This document shows positions 1-7,261 of a stretch of 64,000 nucleotides of DNA, piece after piece. The notes below the pieces were generated by a model that had not been told where the DNA came from, did not search any database, and was given only the letters and a program-made list of their open reading frames with translations. The stretch comes from Terriglobia bacterium (lineage in GTDB: Bacteria > Acidobacteriota > Terriglobia > Bryobacterales > Bryobacteraceae). The stretch lies in the NCBI GenBank assembly GCA_020073445.1, contig JAIQFE010000029.1:20448-84447 (forward strand), given 5' to 3'. The position numbers and the translations under genes are program-made. Every line of letters starts with the position of its first letter. The first letter of the stretch is position 1.

Positions 1-1332
1 CAAGAGTTGCGTCACACCGAGATGATGACGCCGATCAGCAAGTTTGCATCGCTGGTGATGACCACCGAGCGCACCGCGGAAATGATGGGCATCGCGTTCC
101 GGGAAATGTACAACGGCGCGCCTGGGCCCGGGTTTCTCGAAATCCCGCATGACGTGATGGACGGCAAAGTGGAAGCGTCGAAGGTTCGCTATCCCAAGAA
201 CTACCGCGTGAAGGGCTCCGATGGCGGAGCGCCGGATTTCATCGGCGATCCGAAAATCGTGGAACAGGTGGCGGATCTTCTCGCTAAGGCCGAACGCCCC
301 GTGGCATTGTTCGGTACGCAGGCGCGGACTTGCCGCGCGCACGACGCGATCGACCGCTTCTCGAAGCATTTCAACATCCCAATCTACGTGAATGGGTCCG
401 CGCGCGGGACGCTGCCGCGCAACCATTCCCACGCTTTCATGCCCTCGCGCAAAACGGCGTTCGACAACGCCGACGTGATCCTGCTGGCGGGCACGCCGCT
501 CGATTTCCGCATGGGCTACGGCCGCCGCCTCAATCCAAAAGCCAAGATCGTGATCATGGACATGGATTACAAGAACGTCGGCAACAACCGCGATTTCGAT
601 TTCGGTTTGGTCGGCAATCTGCGGACGATCGTGAACGCGATGTGCGAAGCTTCCCCGGGCGATGTCGCACGAAAGCACGATCCGTTCATCAAGATGCTGC
701 GTGAGGATGAAGCCAAGGCGCAGGGTAAGAACGACAAGATTATCGCGGCCGGCGAAGTGCCGATTCACCCGGTGCGCCTGTGTCACGAGATCAACGAATT
801 CCTCCAGGAAGATACCGTTTACATCGGCGACGGTGGCGATATCGTCACGTTCTCCGGTTCCATCGTTCGGCCGCATAAACCCGGCGGGTGGATGGATCCT
901 GGTCCGCTCGGCACGCTGGGCGTCGGCACCGGCTTTGCAATGGCTTCGAAGCTCGCCCAGCCCAAGCGCGACGTGGTCGTACTCTACGGCGACTGCTCGT
1001 TCACGCTGACCGGTTTTGATTTCATCACCATGGTGCATCGCAAGCTGCCGTTTGTGGGCGTGATCGGCAACAACTCGTCGTGGAACCAGATCCGCTTTGG
1101 TCAGGAGCGCAAATATCCGGGCCGCGGCGATATCGGCAACGTGGTGGGTGACGTTCGATTCGACCATCTGGCGCAGGCCATGGGCGGATTCGGCATTCGC
1201 GTGACCAAGCCGGAAGAGATTCGTCCCGCGCTCGAAAAGGCTCGCGATTCGGGCTTGCCGGCGCTGGTGGACGTCGTGATCAATCGCGATGTCTATTCGT
1301 CGGGCACCTCGAATCAGACGATGTACAAGTAG
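1..1332 (+). CDS. ThDP-dependent lyase, probable oxalyl-CoA decarboxylase type (5' truncated)
   Basis: The reading frame is open back to base 1, so the N-terminal part is cut by the window edge: about 443 residues remain of a usual 550-570. The central ThDP domain and the C-terminal pyrophosphate domain are present. The cofactor motif GDCS lies at residues 328-331 counted from base 7, and its closing NN about 25 residues later. Enzymes of this family cleave the bond next to a CoA-thioester carbonyl; oxalyl-CoA decarboxylase gives formyl-CoA and CO2. That substrate is inferred from frc (2342) and the OxlT-like carrier (4935). The C-terminus (ending SNQTMYK) does not resemble E. coli Oxc, so 2-hydroxyacyl-CoA lyase or an acetolactate-synthase-like enzyme remains possible. 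Confidence 0.7.
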   Translation, partial: QELRHTEMMTPISKFASLVMTTERTAEMMGIAFREMYNGAPGPGFLEIPHDVMDGKVEASKVRYPKNYRVKGSDGGAPDFIGDPKIVEQVADLLAKAERPVALFGTQARTCRAHDAIDRFSKHFNIPIYVNGSARGTLPRNHSHAFMPSRKTAFDNADVILLAGTPLDFRMGYGRRLNPKAKIVIMDMDYKNVGNNRDFDFGLVGNLRTIVNAMCEASPGDVARKHDPFIKMLREDEAKAQGKNDKIIAAGEVPIHPVRLCHEINEFLQEDTVYIGDGGDIVTFSGSIVRPHKPGGWMDPGPLGTLGVGTGFAMASKLAQPKRDVVVLYGDCSFTLTGFDFITMVHRKLPFVGVIGNNSSWNQIRFGQERKYPGRGDIGNVVGDVRFDHLAQAMGGFGIRVTKPEEIRPALEKARDSGLPALVDVVINRDVYSSGTSNQTMYK

Positions 1333-1377
1333 CCCCCAAGCCTGCATTCAAAGAGGTGTTCCAGGTTACGATCACGT

Positions 1378-1806
1378 ATGCTTCGGCGCGCTTTTATCGC
1401 AATACTTTCGATTGGCATTGCCTATGGCTGCGAGTGCCGAGAACCGAGCGTGCAGGCCAAGCGGGACTCCTCCGATATCGTCTTTCGTGGCACGATAATC
1501 GCGTTCCGAGAATCCCCGGCTAGAACGGATAAAGCTCTCGGTGTCCGCTATACGGGCAGGATAGTTGTTTTTCATGTGACACGGGTCTGGAAGGGCGAGG
1601 TCGGTCAAACGCTCGATATGCCTGAAGCGCTGGAAACCACAGCCCGCACGGGCTTTGGGCCCTCTCTCAAGACCGGCGAGGATTTGCTCATCTACGCTAG
1701 TCGGATAGGTCCCGAATATTACACATCTATCTGCGGTTTCCACAAAGGCGCGAAAGGCGCTAAAGACCTCAAGAAACTGGGCCCTGGCAAAGATCCCACT
1801 CTCTAA
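1378..1806 (+). CDS. Secreted TIMP/NTR-like protein
   Basis: A 142-residue protein with an N-terminal hydrophobic signal segment (residues 1-17) followed directly by Cys18-Glu-Cys20. Cleavage after AYG would leave a free N-terminal Cys-x-Cys, the arrangement seen in tissue inhibitors of metalloproteinases and related bacterial NTR/OB-fold proteins. The body reads like that family: a strand with DIVFRGTI, a VTRVWKG segment, and the C-terminal TSIC block (Cys119). The sequence before Cys18 is not a good lipobox. Its target is unknown. It sits 45 bases after the ThDP lyase on the same strand but has no evident link to oxalate metabolism. Confidence 0.6.
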   Translation: MLRRAFIAILSIGIAYGCECREPSVQAKRDSSDIVFRGTIIAFRESPARTDKALGVRYTGRIVVFHVTRVWKGEVGQTLDMPEALETTARTGFGPSLKTGEDLLIYASRIGPEYYTSICGFHKGAKGAKDLKKLGPGKDPTL

Positions 1807-1893
1807 AGGCGCTCTCTCAGACTGGCAGAGCTAAACTCAGCTACAGGACACCATCGGCTTGACTTGCCCTGACTTTCTACCTAGCCTGAACGT

Positions 1894-2118
1894 ATGGAAG
1901 TGACTCTTTCGCCGGAACAGGAAGCGCAACTTCAGCGCATCGCCCGCCGGACCGGAAGAAACACGGAGACTCTGGCGCAGGAGGCGATCGACCACCTCTT
2001 GGAGCACGAAGAACGCTTCATCGAAGCCGTGGAGAAGGGCCTCGCTTCGTTGGATCGGGGAGAATTCATCAGCCATCAGGAAGTAAAGCGGCGCATTGAA
2101 AGCCTGCTCGAATCCTGA
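1894..2118 (+). CDS. ParD/CopG-type ribbon-helix-helix antitoxin
   Basis: A 74-residue protein with a beta strand (MEVTLSPEQEAQL) followed by two helices, as in ribbon-helix-helix antitoxins that bind their own promoter as dimers. The charged C-terminal half, from about residue 40, would wrap the toxin. Its TGA stop overlaps the ATG of a ParE-like reading frame at 2118, the usual antitoxin-toxin coupling. The partner is truncated, so this may be a stranded antitoxin. Confidence 0.75.
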   Translation: MEVTLSPEQEAQLQRIARRTGRNTETLAQEAIDHLLEHEERFIEAVEKGLASLDRGEFISHQEVKRRIESLLES

Positions 2119-2240
2119 TGGAGGCTCGCTGGTCGCCCGAGGCGGCTGACGATCTCGAACGCATTGTCCGGATCATCCAACGTGCGGCGCCTTCTCCAAG
2201 ACTATTCGTGAGTTCGGTTACTATGGAAAAGATGCACTAA
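2118..2240 (+). pseudogene. ParE/RelE-type toxin remnant
   Basis: Starting at the ATG that overlaps the ParD stop, the frame reads MEARWSPEAADDLERIVRII and stops after 40 residues. The opening is the standard ParE N-terminus (strand, then the SPEAADDLERI helix). Full toxins have about 95-105 residues. After roughly residue 21 the sequence no longer resembles ParE and a stop follows, so the catalytic and core strands are missing. A frameshift or deletion near 2180 is the simplest explanation; no toxin function is expected. Confidence 0.6.
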
Positions 2241-2281
2241 AGCCAACGCCCCTAGCGCTAAACCCGCGCGGGAGCGCATGG

Positions 2282-2317
2282 CCGGGGCTGAAGCCCCGGT
2301 TGCAGGCTGAAGCCTGC
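2282..2317. repeat. Double hairpin element with TGAA loops
   Basis: Two adjacent perfect hairpins: CCGGGGC-tgaa-GCCCCGG (2282-2299) and GCAGGC-tgaa-GCCTGC (2302-2317), followed by TCCACCAAGGAG. Both share the same loop. Elements of this form recur between genes in acidobacterial genomes. Here it lies just upstream of frc; the GGAG at 2326 can serve as its ribosome binding site. Confidence 0.65.
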
Positions 2318-2341
2318 TCCACCAAGGAGACTGACAGATAG

Positions 2342-3607
2342 ATGGAAGCACTCAAGGGAGTCCGCATTCTCGACATGACGCATGTGCAGGCGGGGCCGAC
2401 CTGCTCGCAACTGCTGGCATGGCTGGGAGCGGACGTGATTAAGCTCGAGTCACCCGCCGGCGACGCGACGCGCGGCCAGTTGCGGGACGTGCCCAATGCG
2501 GACAGCCTGTATTTCACGATGCTGAACTGCAACAAGCGCTCGATCACGGTCAACATGAAGTCGCCCGACGGCAAGGCGGTGTTCGTCGAGCTGCTGAAGA
2601 AGAGCGACATCATCATGGAGAATTTCGGGCCCGGCGTGCTCGACCGGCTGGGATTCCCTTGGGAGAAGATCCACGAAATCAATCCTCGCGTCGTGATGGG
2701 TTCGATCAAGGGCTTCGGCTCCTCCGGCCCCTATGCGGACTTCAAAGCGTATGAGAACGTCGCACAGGCCATGGGCGGCGCCATGAGCACCACCGGCATC
2801 CCCGAAGGCCCGCCGTATGTCACCGGCGCGCAGATCGGCGACACCGGCACCGGCTTGCACCTGGCCATAGGGTTACTCGCGGCGCTGCATCAGCGTGATC
2901 GCACTGGCGAAGGCCAGTACGTAGAGGTCGCGATGATGGACGGCGTCATGAATCTGTGCCGAGTGAAGTGGCGCGATCATCAGCGGCTCGCTCACGGGCC
3001 GTTGTCCGAATATTCCGTGCCGACCGAGGGCTTGACGACTACGCCTCGCGCCGGGAACGATTCCGGCGGCGGGCAGCTCGGCAACGCCATCAAGTGCAAG
3101 CCCGGCGGGCCCAACGACTACATCTACGTGGTAATCCAAGAAGCTGTCTGGGACGGACTCGCCAAGCGCGTTGGACCCGACGTGGGCCAACCCGATCTGG
3201 CGACCGATCCGCGCTACCTCAAGATCGCCGATCGCCGCAAGAATCAGAACGACATTTGGAAGCTGCTGGAACAGTTCGCTTCGAAGTACACCAAGCGGGA
3301 GTTCATGGTGATCCTGAACGACCTGGATGTGCCCTGCGGCCCGATCATGTCGACCGAGGATCTGGCGAACGACGTCCACGTAAAAGGGCGCGACATGTAT
3401 GTCGAGCTCGACCATCCGCAGCGCGGCAAGTGGTTCAACGTCGGCATGCCGATCAAGCTTTCGGCGTCGCCCGCGAAAATCGAGCGGTCGCCGACGCTGG
3501 GCGAGCACACCGATGAGATCCTGAAAGAAGTGCTCGGGTTTAGCGATGCCGACATCGCAGCCAAGAAAGCGGCCGGCGCGTTTTCGTTACCGCCTAAAAC
3601 GAAATGA
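2342..3607 (+). CDS. frc: Formyl-CoA:oxalate CoA-transferase
   Basis: A 421-residue class III CoA-transferase that moves CoA from formyl-CoA to oxalate, giving formate and oxalyl-CoA for the decarboxylase. The sequence follows E. coli and Oxalobacter Frc closely: opening [14 protein letters not shown], the LYFTMLN and NKRSI block, FGSIKGF-like MGSIKGFG, and [13 protein letters not shown]. The catalytic aspartate is Asp167 in IGDTGTG (Asp169 in Oxalobacter), and the flexible glycine loop is SGGGQ at 241-245. The length matches Frc (416-428). The start has GGAG 12 bases upstream. Its stop overlaps the next start (ATGA), so the two are translationally coupled. Confidence 0.9.
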   Translation: MEALKGVRILDMTHVQAGPTCSQLLAWLGADVIKLESPAGDATRGQLRDVPNADSLYFTMLNCNKRSITVNMKSPDGKAVFVELLKKSDIIMENFGPGVLDRLGFPWEKIHEINPRVVMGSIKGFGSSGPYADFKAYENVAQAMGGAMSTTGIPEGPPYVTGAQIGDTGTGLHLAIGLLAALHQRDRTGEGQYVEVAMMDGVMNLCRVKWRDHQRLAHGPLSEYSVPTEGLTTTPRAGNDSGGGQLGNAIKCKPGGPNDYIYVVIQEAVWDGLAKRVGPDVGQPDLATDPRYLKIADRRKNQNDIWKLLEQFASKYTKREFMVILNDLDVPCGPIMSTEDLANDVHVKGRDMYVELDHPQRGKWFNVGMPIKLSASPAKIERSPTLGEHTDEILKEVLGFSDADIAAKKAAGAFSLPPKTK

Positions 3608-4536
3608 AAATCGCGATTATCGGCCAGCAGGACTTCGGCAAAGCGGTACTCGAGGCGTTTCTCTCTCGCGGTGACGAAGTCGGGGCCGTGTTTTGCGCTC
3701 CTGAGAAAGAAGGCGCGCGACCAGACGCGCTGCGCGCCGCCGCACAGGAAAAAGGTCTCACAGTCCATCAGTTCAAGTCGCTGCGGGATCCGGAAGCGGC
3801 GAAGGCCATGCAGGAAGCCGACGCCGATCTCGGAATCATGGCGTTCGTGCTGCAGTTCGCGCCGCAGGACTTCGTGAAGATTCCGAAACACGGGACGATC
3901 CAGTATCATCCGTCGCTGCTGCCGAAATATCGCGGCCCGAGCTCGATCAACTGGCCGATCATCAAAGGCGATATGGAGACGGGTCTGACGATCTTCCGTC
4001 CGTCGGATGGACTGGACGAAGGCGCCGTGATCCTTCAAAAGAAAACGCCGATCAGTCCGGACGATACTTTGGGCACGATCTATTTCGATCGCCTGTTTCC
4101 GATGGGCGTCCAGGCGATGCTCGAAGCCGCGGATCTGGTGCTGGCGGGGAAACACACCGAGACGGTTCAAGACGAATCCCAGGCGAGCTACGAAGGCTGG
4201 TGCCGCACGGCGGAGGCGAAGATCGACTGGGCCAAGCCCATCGATCACGTGTACAACCTGATTCGCGGATGCAATCCCGCGCCGGGGGCGTGGACGACGT
4301 TCAGCGGCAAGAAGCTCCAGATTTTCGACGCGCGCAAGACGCTTTTCCGTCGCTTTGCCGAAGTGCCTGGAAAGATCGGCGAAGTCACGGGTGTGACGGC
4401 GCAGAGCTTCAAGGTTACGGCCCAGGGTGGCACGATCGAAGTGCTCCGGACAAAGTTCGAAGACGGCAAGAAGATCAGTGGCGGCGAGCTCGCGCAATCC
4501 GGCGGGATCGCGGCTGGCGCCCTGCTCGGCAGTTGA
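3604..4536 (+). CDS. 10-formyltetrahydrofolate hydrolase-like formyltransferase
   Basis: A 310-residue protein with an N-terminal formyltransferase Rossmann domain and a C-terminal OB-like domain, as in Fmt and in the N-terminal hydrolase domain of 10-formyl-THF dehydrogenase (ALDH1L1). It follows the latter more closely: opening [12 protein letters not shown], catalytic YHPSLLP with His102, the SINW segment that replaces the Fmt pattern, and SDGLDEG with Asp138 (His106 and Asp142 in ALDH1L1, a constant offset of 4). The likely reaction is release or transfer of formyl from 10-formyl-THF. Coupling to frc by a 4-base overlap suggests a role in one-carbon disposal during oxalate use; that role is inferred. 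A second tRNA-fMet formyltransferase would be the alternative. Confidence 0.8.
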   Translation: MKIAIIGQQDFGKAVLEAFLSRGDEVGAVFCAPEKEGARPDALRAAAQEKGLTVHQFKSLRDPEAAKAMQEADADLGIMAFVLQFAPQDFVKIPKHGTIQYHPSLLPKYRGPSSINWPIIKGDMETGLTIFRPSDGLDEGAVILQKKTPISPDDTLGTIYFDRLFPMGVQAMLEAADLVLAGKHTETVQDESQASYEGWCRTAEAKIDWAKPIDHVYNLIRGCNPAPGAWTTFSGKKLQIFDARKTLFRRFAEVPGKIGEVTGVTAQSFKVTAQGGTIEVLRTKFEDGKKISGGELAQSGGIAAGALLGS

Positions 4537-4544
4537 GGCCGCGC

Positions 4545-4847
4545 TTATAATCGCGGGGCCATGATCTCAACCGCCTCCTTTGAAGTCACTACGGGATAAA
4601 CCTCAAAGTCAACGAGGTCGCTCCAATTCGCGATCCACTCGTCCAGCAAAGCCCGATCGCGGGTTTCCATGAGCTGATAGCAACGTTCGAATTTGAGATC
4701 GGTCCAGCTTGACACGTACACTAACCCGGCAGGCATCAGCCGACCGCGGGCTCGAAACCGGCGGTACGCCGGTACAGCATCTTTGTTCTTGAAATACTCC
4801 ACCACCATATACAGCCTTAACGGTAGGGGCGAATCGGTATCAGTCAT
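4545..4847 (-). CDS. DUF3303 family protein
   Basis: A 100-residue cytoplasmic protein resembling DUF3303 (RLYMVVEYFKN, YRRFRARGRLMP, GLVYVSSW, CYQLMET, WIANWSDLVDFEVYPV). The fold is expected to be a ferredoxin-like dimeric alpha-beta barrel. No enzymatic activity is established. It lies opposite to its neighbours, between the formyltransferase and the OxlT-like carrier, ending 8 bases from the formyltransferase stop. There is no strong ribosome binding site before the ATG, and translation might begin at the internal methionine of YMVVEYF. Confidence 0.75.
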   Translation of the reverse strand: MTDTDSPLPLRLYMVVEYFKNKDAVPAYRRFRARGRLMPAGLVYVSSWTDLKFERCYQLMETRDRALLDEWIANWSDLVDFEVYPVVTSKEAVEIMAPRL

Positions 4848-4934
4848 GTGGCGCAGGATATCAGGATCGCCTTGCGTGTATCCTTGTACAGAGCTTGTAA
4901 AGACAATGTTGTCGAAAGCTAGGAGAGCAAGACC

Positions 4935-6179
4935 GTGAACCGTTGGATCCGGCTAGCCGCGGCCGTAACCGCGATGATCATGATCGCCAACCTGCAGTAT
5001 GGCTGGACGCTGTTCACGGGCCCGCTGACCAAAGCCACCGGCTGGAAACTTTCCGAGGTGCAGTGGGGCTGGACGCTGTTCATCGCGCTCGAGACCTGGG
5101 CCATGTCTCTATGCGGATGGATGATCGATAAACGTGGCCCACGCGTCCTGATGACCATCGCCGGCGTCTTCTGCGGCGTGGGATGGGCTGGATTGGGGCA
5201 AGTTCACTCACTCACGGCTCTTTATGCATCCTATGCACTGGCGGGACTCGGAGCGGCCATGGTCTATTGCGGGTGCATCGGCGTCGCACTCAAGTGGTTT
5301 CCCGATAAGCGCGGCCTGGCCTCCGGGACCATCGCAGCAGGATTCGGCGCCGGCGCCAGCCTGTTCATTCCCGTAATGTCCTATGTCATTCGCGTGCAGG
5401 ATTATCGTGCAGCCTTCCTATATACCGGCATCGTCCAGGGATTGCTGATTATCGTGGCCGCTCAAGTCGTGGGCGGCTCGGGGATCCCGCCCGCGCTGGC
5501 TGCAACAACCGCAAAGCCCAAAGCCCGCAGCCATGGTCACAATTTCACGTCGCCCGAAATGCTCCAGACGCCGCAGTTCTACGTGCTCTACCTGGCCATG
5601 CTGATGATGGGCATCGGCGGGCTCATGGTCACGGCGAACGCATCGGCGGTCGGAAAGAGTCTGGGGATCGGCAGCGCCTTCATCACCACCGCGTTGTCCC
5701 TTAACGCCGTCGCTAACGGGGCCGGGCGATTCTTCTGGGGCTGGGTTTCCGATCACCTGGGCCGCGAAAGAACGATGGTTATTGCGTTCCTACTGCAATC
5801 GGTGTGCCTTGCCAGCGTGCTGACCGTCGGAAAGCTTTCGGGGCCGCTGTTCATCATTTCGCTGGCGCTGGTGTTCTTCACCTGGGGCGAAGTGTACTCG
5901 ATCTTCCCATCCGTAACCGCCGATTTCTTTGGCGCGAAGAACGCCAGTTCCAACTACAGCTTCATGTACAGCACGAAAGGCGTAGCGTCCATCATCGGGG
6001 GCGGGATTGCAGCGCTTCTTTTCGAACGCACCGGATCGTGGAATGCGGTCTTCTACGGAAGCGCTGTGCTCGCGCTGATCTCCGCCTTCATTGCCTTTAC
6101 GCTGCGTAAGATGCCTTTGCCCGCCAAACAGGAGCAGCCCGATGCGGCTGTGAGTCCTTTGGGCGCGCGGCACATCTAA
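4935..6179 (+). CDS. oxlT: Oxalate:formate antiporter-like MFS carrier
   Basis: A 414-residue 12-helix major facilitator. It aligns with Oxalobacter OxlT through the N-terminal LQYGWTLF segment, DKRGPR between helices 2 and 3, WFPDKRGLASG, PEMLQTPQF, NGAGRFFWGWVSD, FFTWGE and STKGVASIIGGG. The two substrate-binding charges of OxlT, Arg272 and Lys355, fall at Arg265 and Lys348, a constant offset of 7, which argues for oxalate specificity. It would exchange oxalate for formate across the inner membrane. The GTG start has GGAG 8 bases upstream. A palindrome GACAA-TG-TTGTC (4902-4913) lies in the leader and may be an operator. Confidence 0.8.
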   Translation: MNRWIRLAAAVTAMIMIANLQYGWTLFTGPLTKATGWKLSEVQWGWTLFIALETWAMSLCGWMIDKRGPRVLMTIAGVFCGVGWAGLGQVHSLTALYASYALAGLGAAMVYCGCIGVALKWFPDKRGLASGTIAAGFGAGASLFIPVMSYVIRVQDYRAAFLYTGIVQGLLIIVAAQVVGGSGIPPALAATTAKPKARSHGHNFTSPEMLQTPQFYVLYLAMLMMGIGGLMVTANASAVGKSLGIGSAFITTALSLNAVANGAGRFFWGWVSDHLGRERTMVIAFLLQSVCLASVLTVGKLSGPLFIISLALVFFTWGEVYSIFPSVTADFFGAKNASSNYSFMYSTKGVASIIGGGIAALLFERTGSWNAVFYGSAVLALISAFIAFTLRKMPLPAKQEQPDAAVSPLGARHI

Positions 6180-6215
6180 TTTAGAGCTGATACACCGCTT
6201 GTTACCATAAACCTG

Positions 6216-7151
6216 ATGAACACGTCGCCGCACAACGTCATTATTCTGGGTTCCGGATGCGCCGGAAACACCGCCGCGATCTATACCGCCCGAGCCGGCC
6301 TGAAGCCTCTGGTGGTCATCGGCCACGAGCCCGGCGGCCAGCTTTCGGTCACCACCGAGGTCGAGAATTTTCCCGGTTTCCCCGAGGGCATTCAAGGTCC
6401 TGACCTGGTCGAGAACATGAAGAAGCAGGCGGAGCGCTTCGGAGCCGAGTACATGTGGGGCACCGTCGCAGAAGCCGATCTCTCCAAGCGGCCGTTCCGG
6501 ATCAACGTCGACGGCGCCTGGATCGAGACTCGCTCGCTGATCATCGCCTCGGGCGCTTCGGCGCGCTGGCTGGGCTTGCCCAACGAGCAGAAGCTGATCG
6601 GCCATGGCGTCTCTTCGTGCGCGACGTGCGATGGGGCATTTCACCGCGATGGCAAGATCATGGTCGTGGGCGGCGGCGATTCCGCGATGGAGGAGGCCAA
6701 CTTCCTAACGCGCTTCGGCGCCGAGATCACGGTGGTCCATCGACGCGAGGAATTTCGAGCGTCCAAAATCATGCTGGATCGCGCTCGCGCGAACCCCAAG
6801 ATCAAATGGCTTCCTAACACGGTGGTCGAGGACATCCACGATGTCAGCAAGAACACGGTGACCAGCGTGAAGCTGCACGACCTCAAGACCGGCAAGATCT
6901 GGGAGCAGGATGTCAGCGGCTTCTTCGTGGCCATCGGCCACATTCCCAACACCAAGCCGTTCGTCGGGCAGATCGACCTGGATGCCGACGGCTACATCAT
7001 CTCGCACGGAGGCGCGCGAACCAACATCCCCGGCGTGTTCCACGCAGGCGACGTTCAGGATCGCGTCTATCGCCAAGCCATCACGGCGTCCGGCGCGGGA
7101 TGCATGGCCGCCATCGAAGCGGAGCGTTTCCTGGAAGCCGAGGGCCACTGA
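6216..7151 (+). CDS. trxB: Thioredoxin reductase
   Basis: A 311-residue FAD/NADPH flavoprotein that reduces thioredoxin. The FAD motif GSGCAGNTA starts at residue 12. The redox pair is Cys135-Ala-Thr-Cys138 followed by DG. The NADPH motif GGGDSAMEE is at 152-160, and the C-terminal FAD segment GVFHAGDV is present. Length and domain order are typical. The FAD motif has Cys15 where Pro is usual (GSGPAG). It is monocistronic, and its 3' end runs straight into the inverted repeat at 7151, which may also terminate it. Confidence 0.92.
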   Translation: MNTSPHNVIILGSGCAGNTAAIYTARAGLKPLVVIGHEPGGQLSVTTEVENFPGFPEGIQGPDLVENMKKQAERFGAEYMWGTVAEADLSKRPFRINVDGAWIETRSLIIASGASARWLGLPNEQKLIGHGVSSCATCDGAFHRDGKIMVVGGGDSAMEEANFLTRFGAEITVVHRREEFRASKIMLDRARANPKIKWLPNTVVEDIHDVSKNTVTSVKLHDLKTGKIWEQDVSGFFVAIGHIPNTKPFVGQIDLDADGYIISHGGARTNIPGVFHAGDVQDRVYRQAITASGAGCMAAIEAERFLEAEGH

Positions 7152-7242
7152 AAAAGGGGGACAGACAGCTCTGTCCACTCCCAAGCTGGCAGACGAAGTT
7201 AGGAGCTTAGTGGAGGGGACAGAGTAGTCTGTCCCCTTTTTC
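7151..7242. repeat. Long inverted repeat with GGGGACAG/CTGTCCCC ends
   Basis: The left arm AAAAAGGGGGACAGAC (7151-7166) pairs with GTCTGTCCCCTTTTT (7227-7241). Inner CTCTGTCC and GGACAGAG add a second pairing. The form, a GGGGACAG-bounded palindrome of about 90 bases, matches REP-like elements mobilised by Y1/RAYT transposases. It lies between the convergent trxB and the M1-like gene and could terminate both. GGCTGACCCCAC just after it (7249-7260) recurs at 52184-52196. Confidence 0.6.
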
Positions 7243-7261
7243 TTGAAAGGCTGACCCCACC

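Noticed and set aside
3244..4497. Long minus-strand frame (417 codons) opposite frc and the formyltransferase
   Set aside because: It has no recognisable protein sequence and mirrors two well-supported genes; a by-product of GC-rich codon use.
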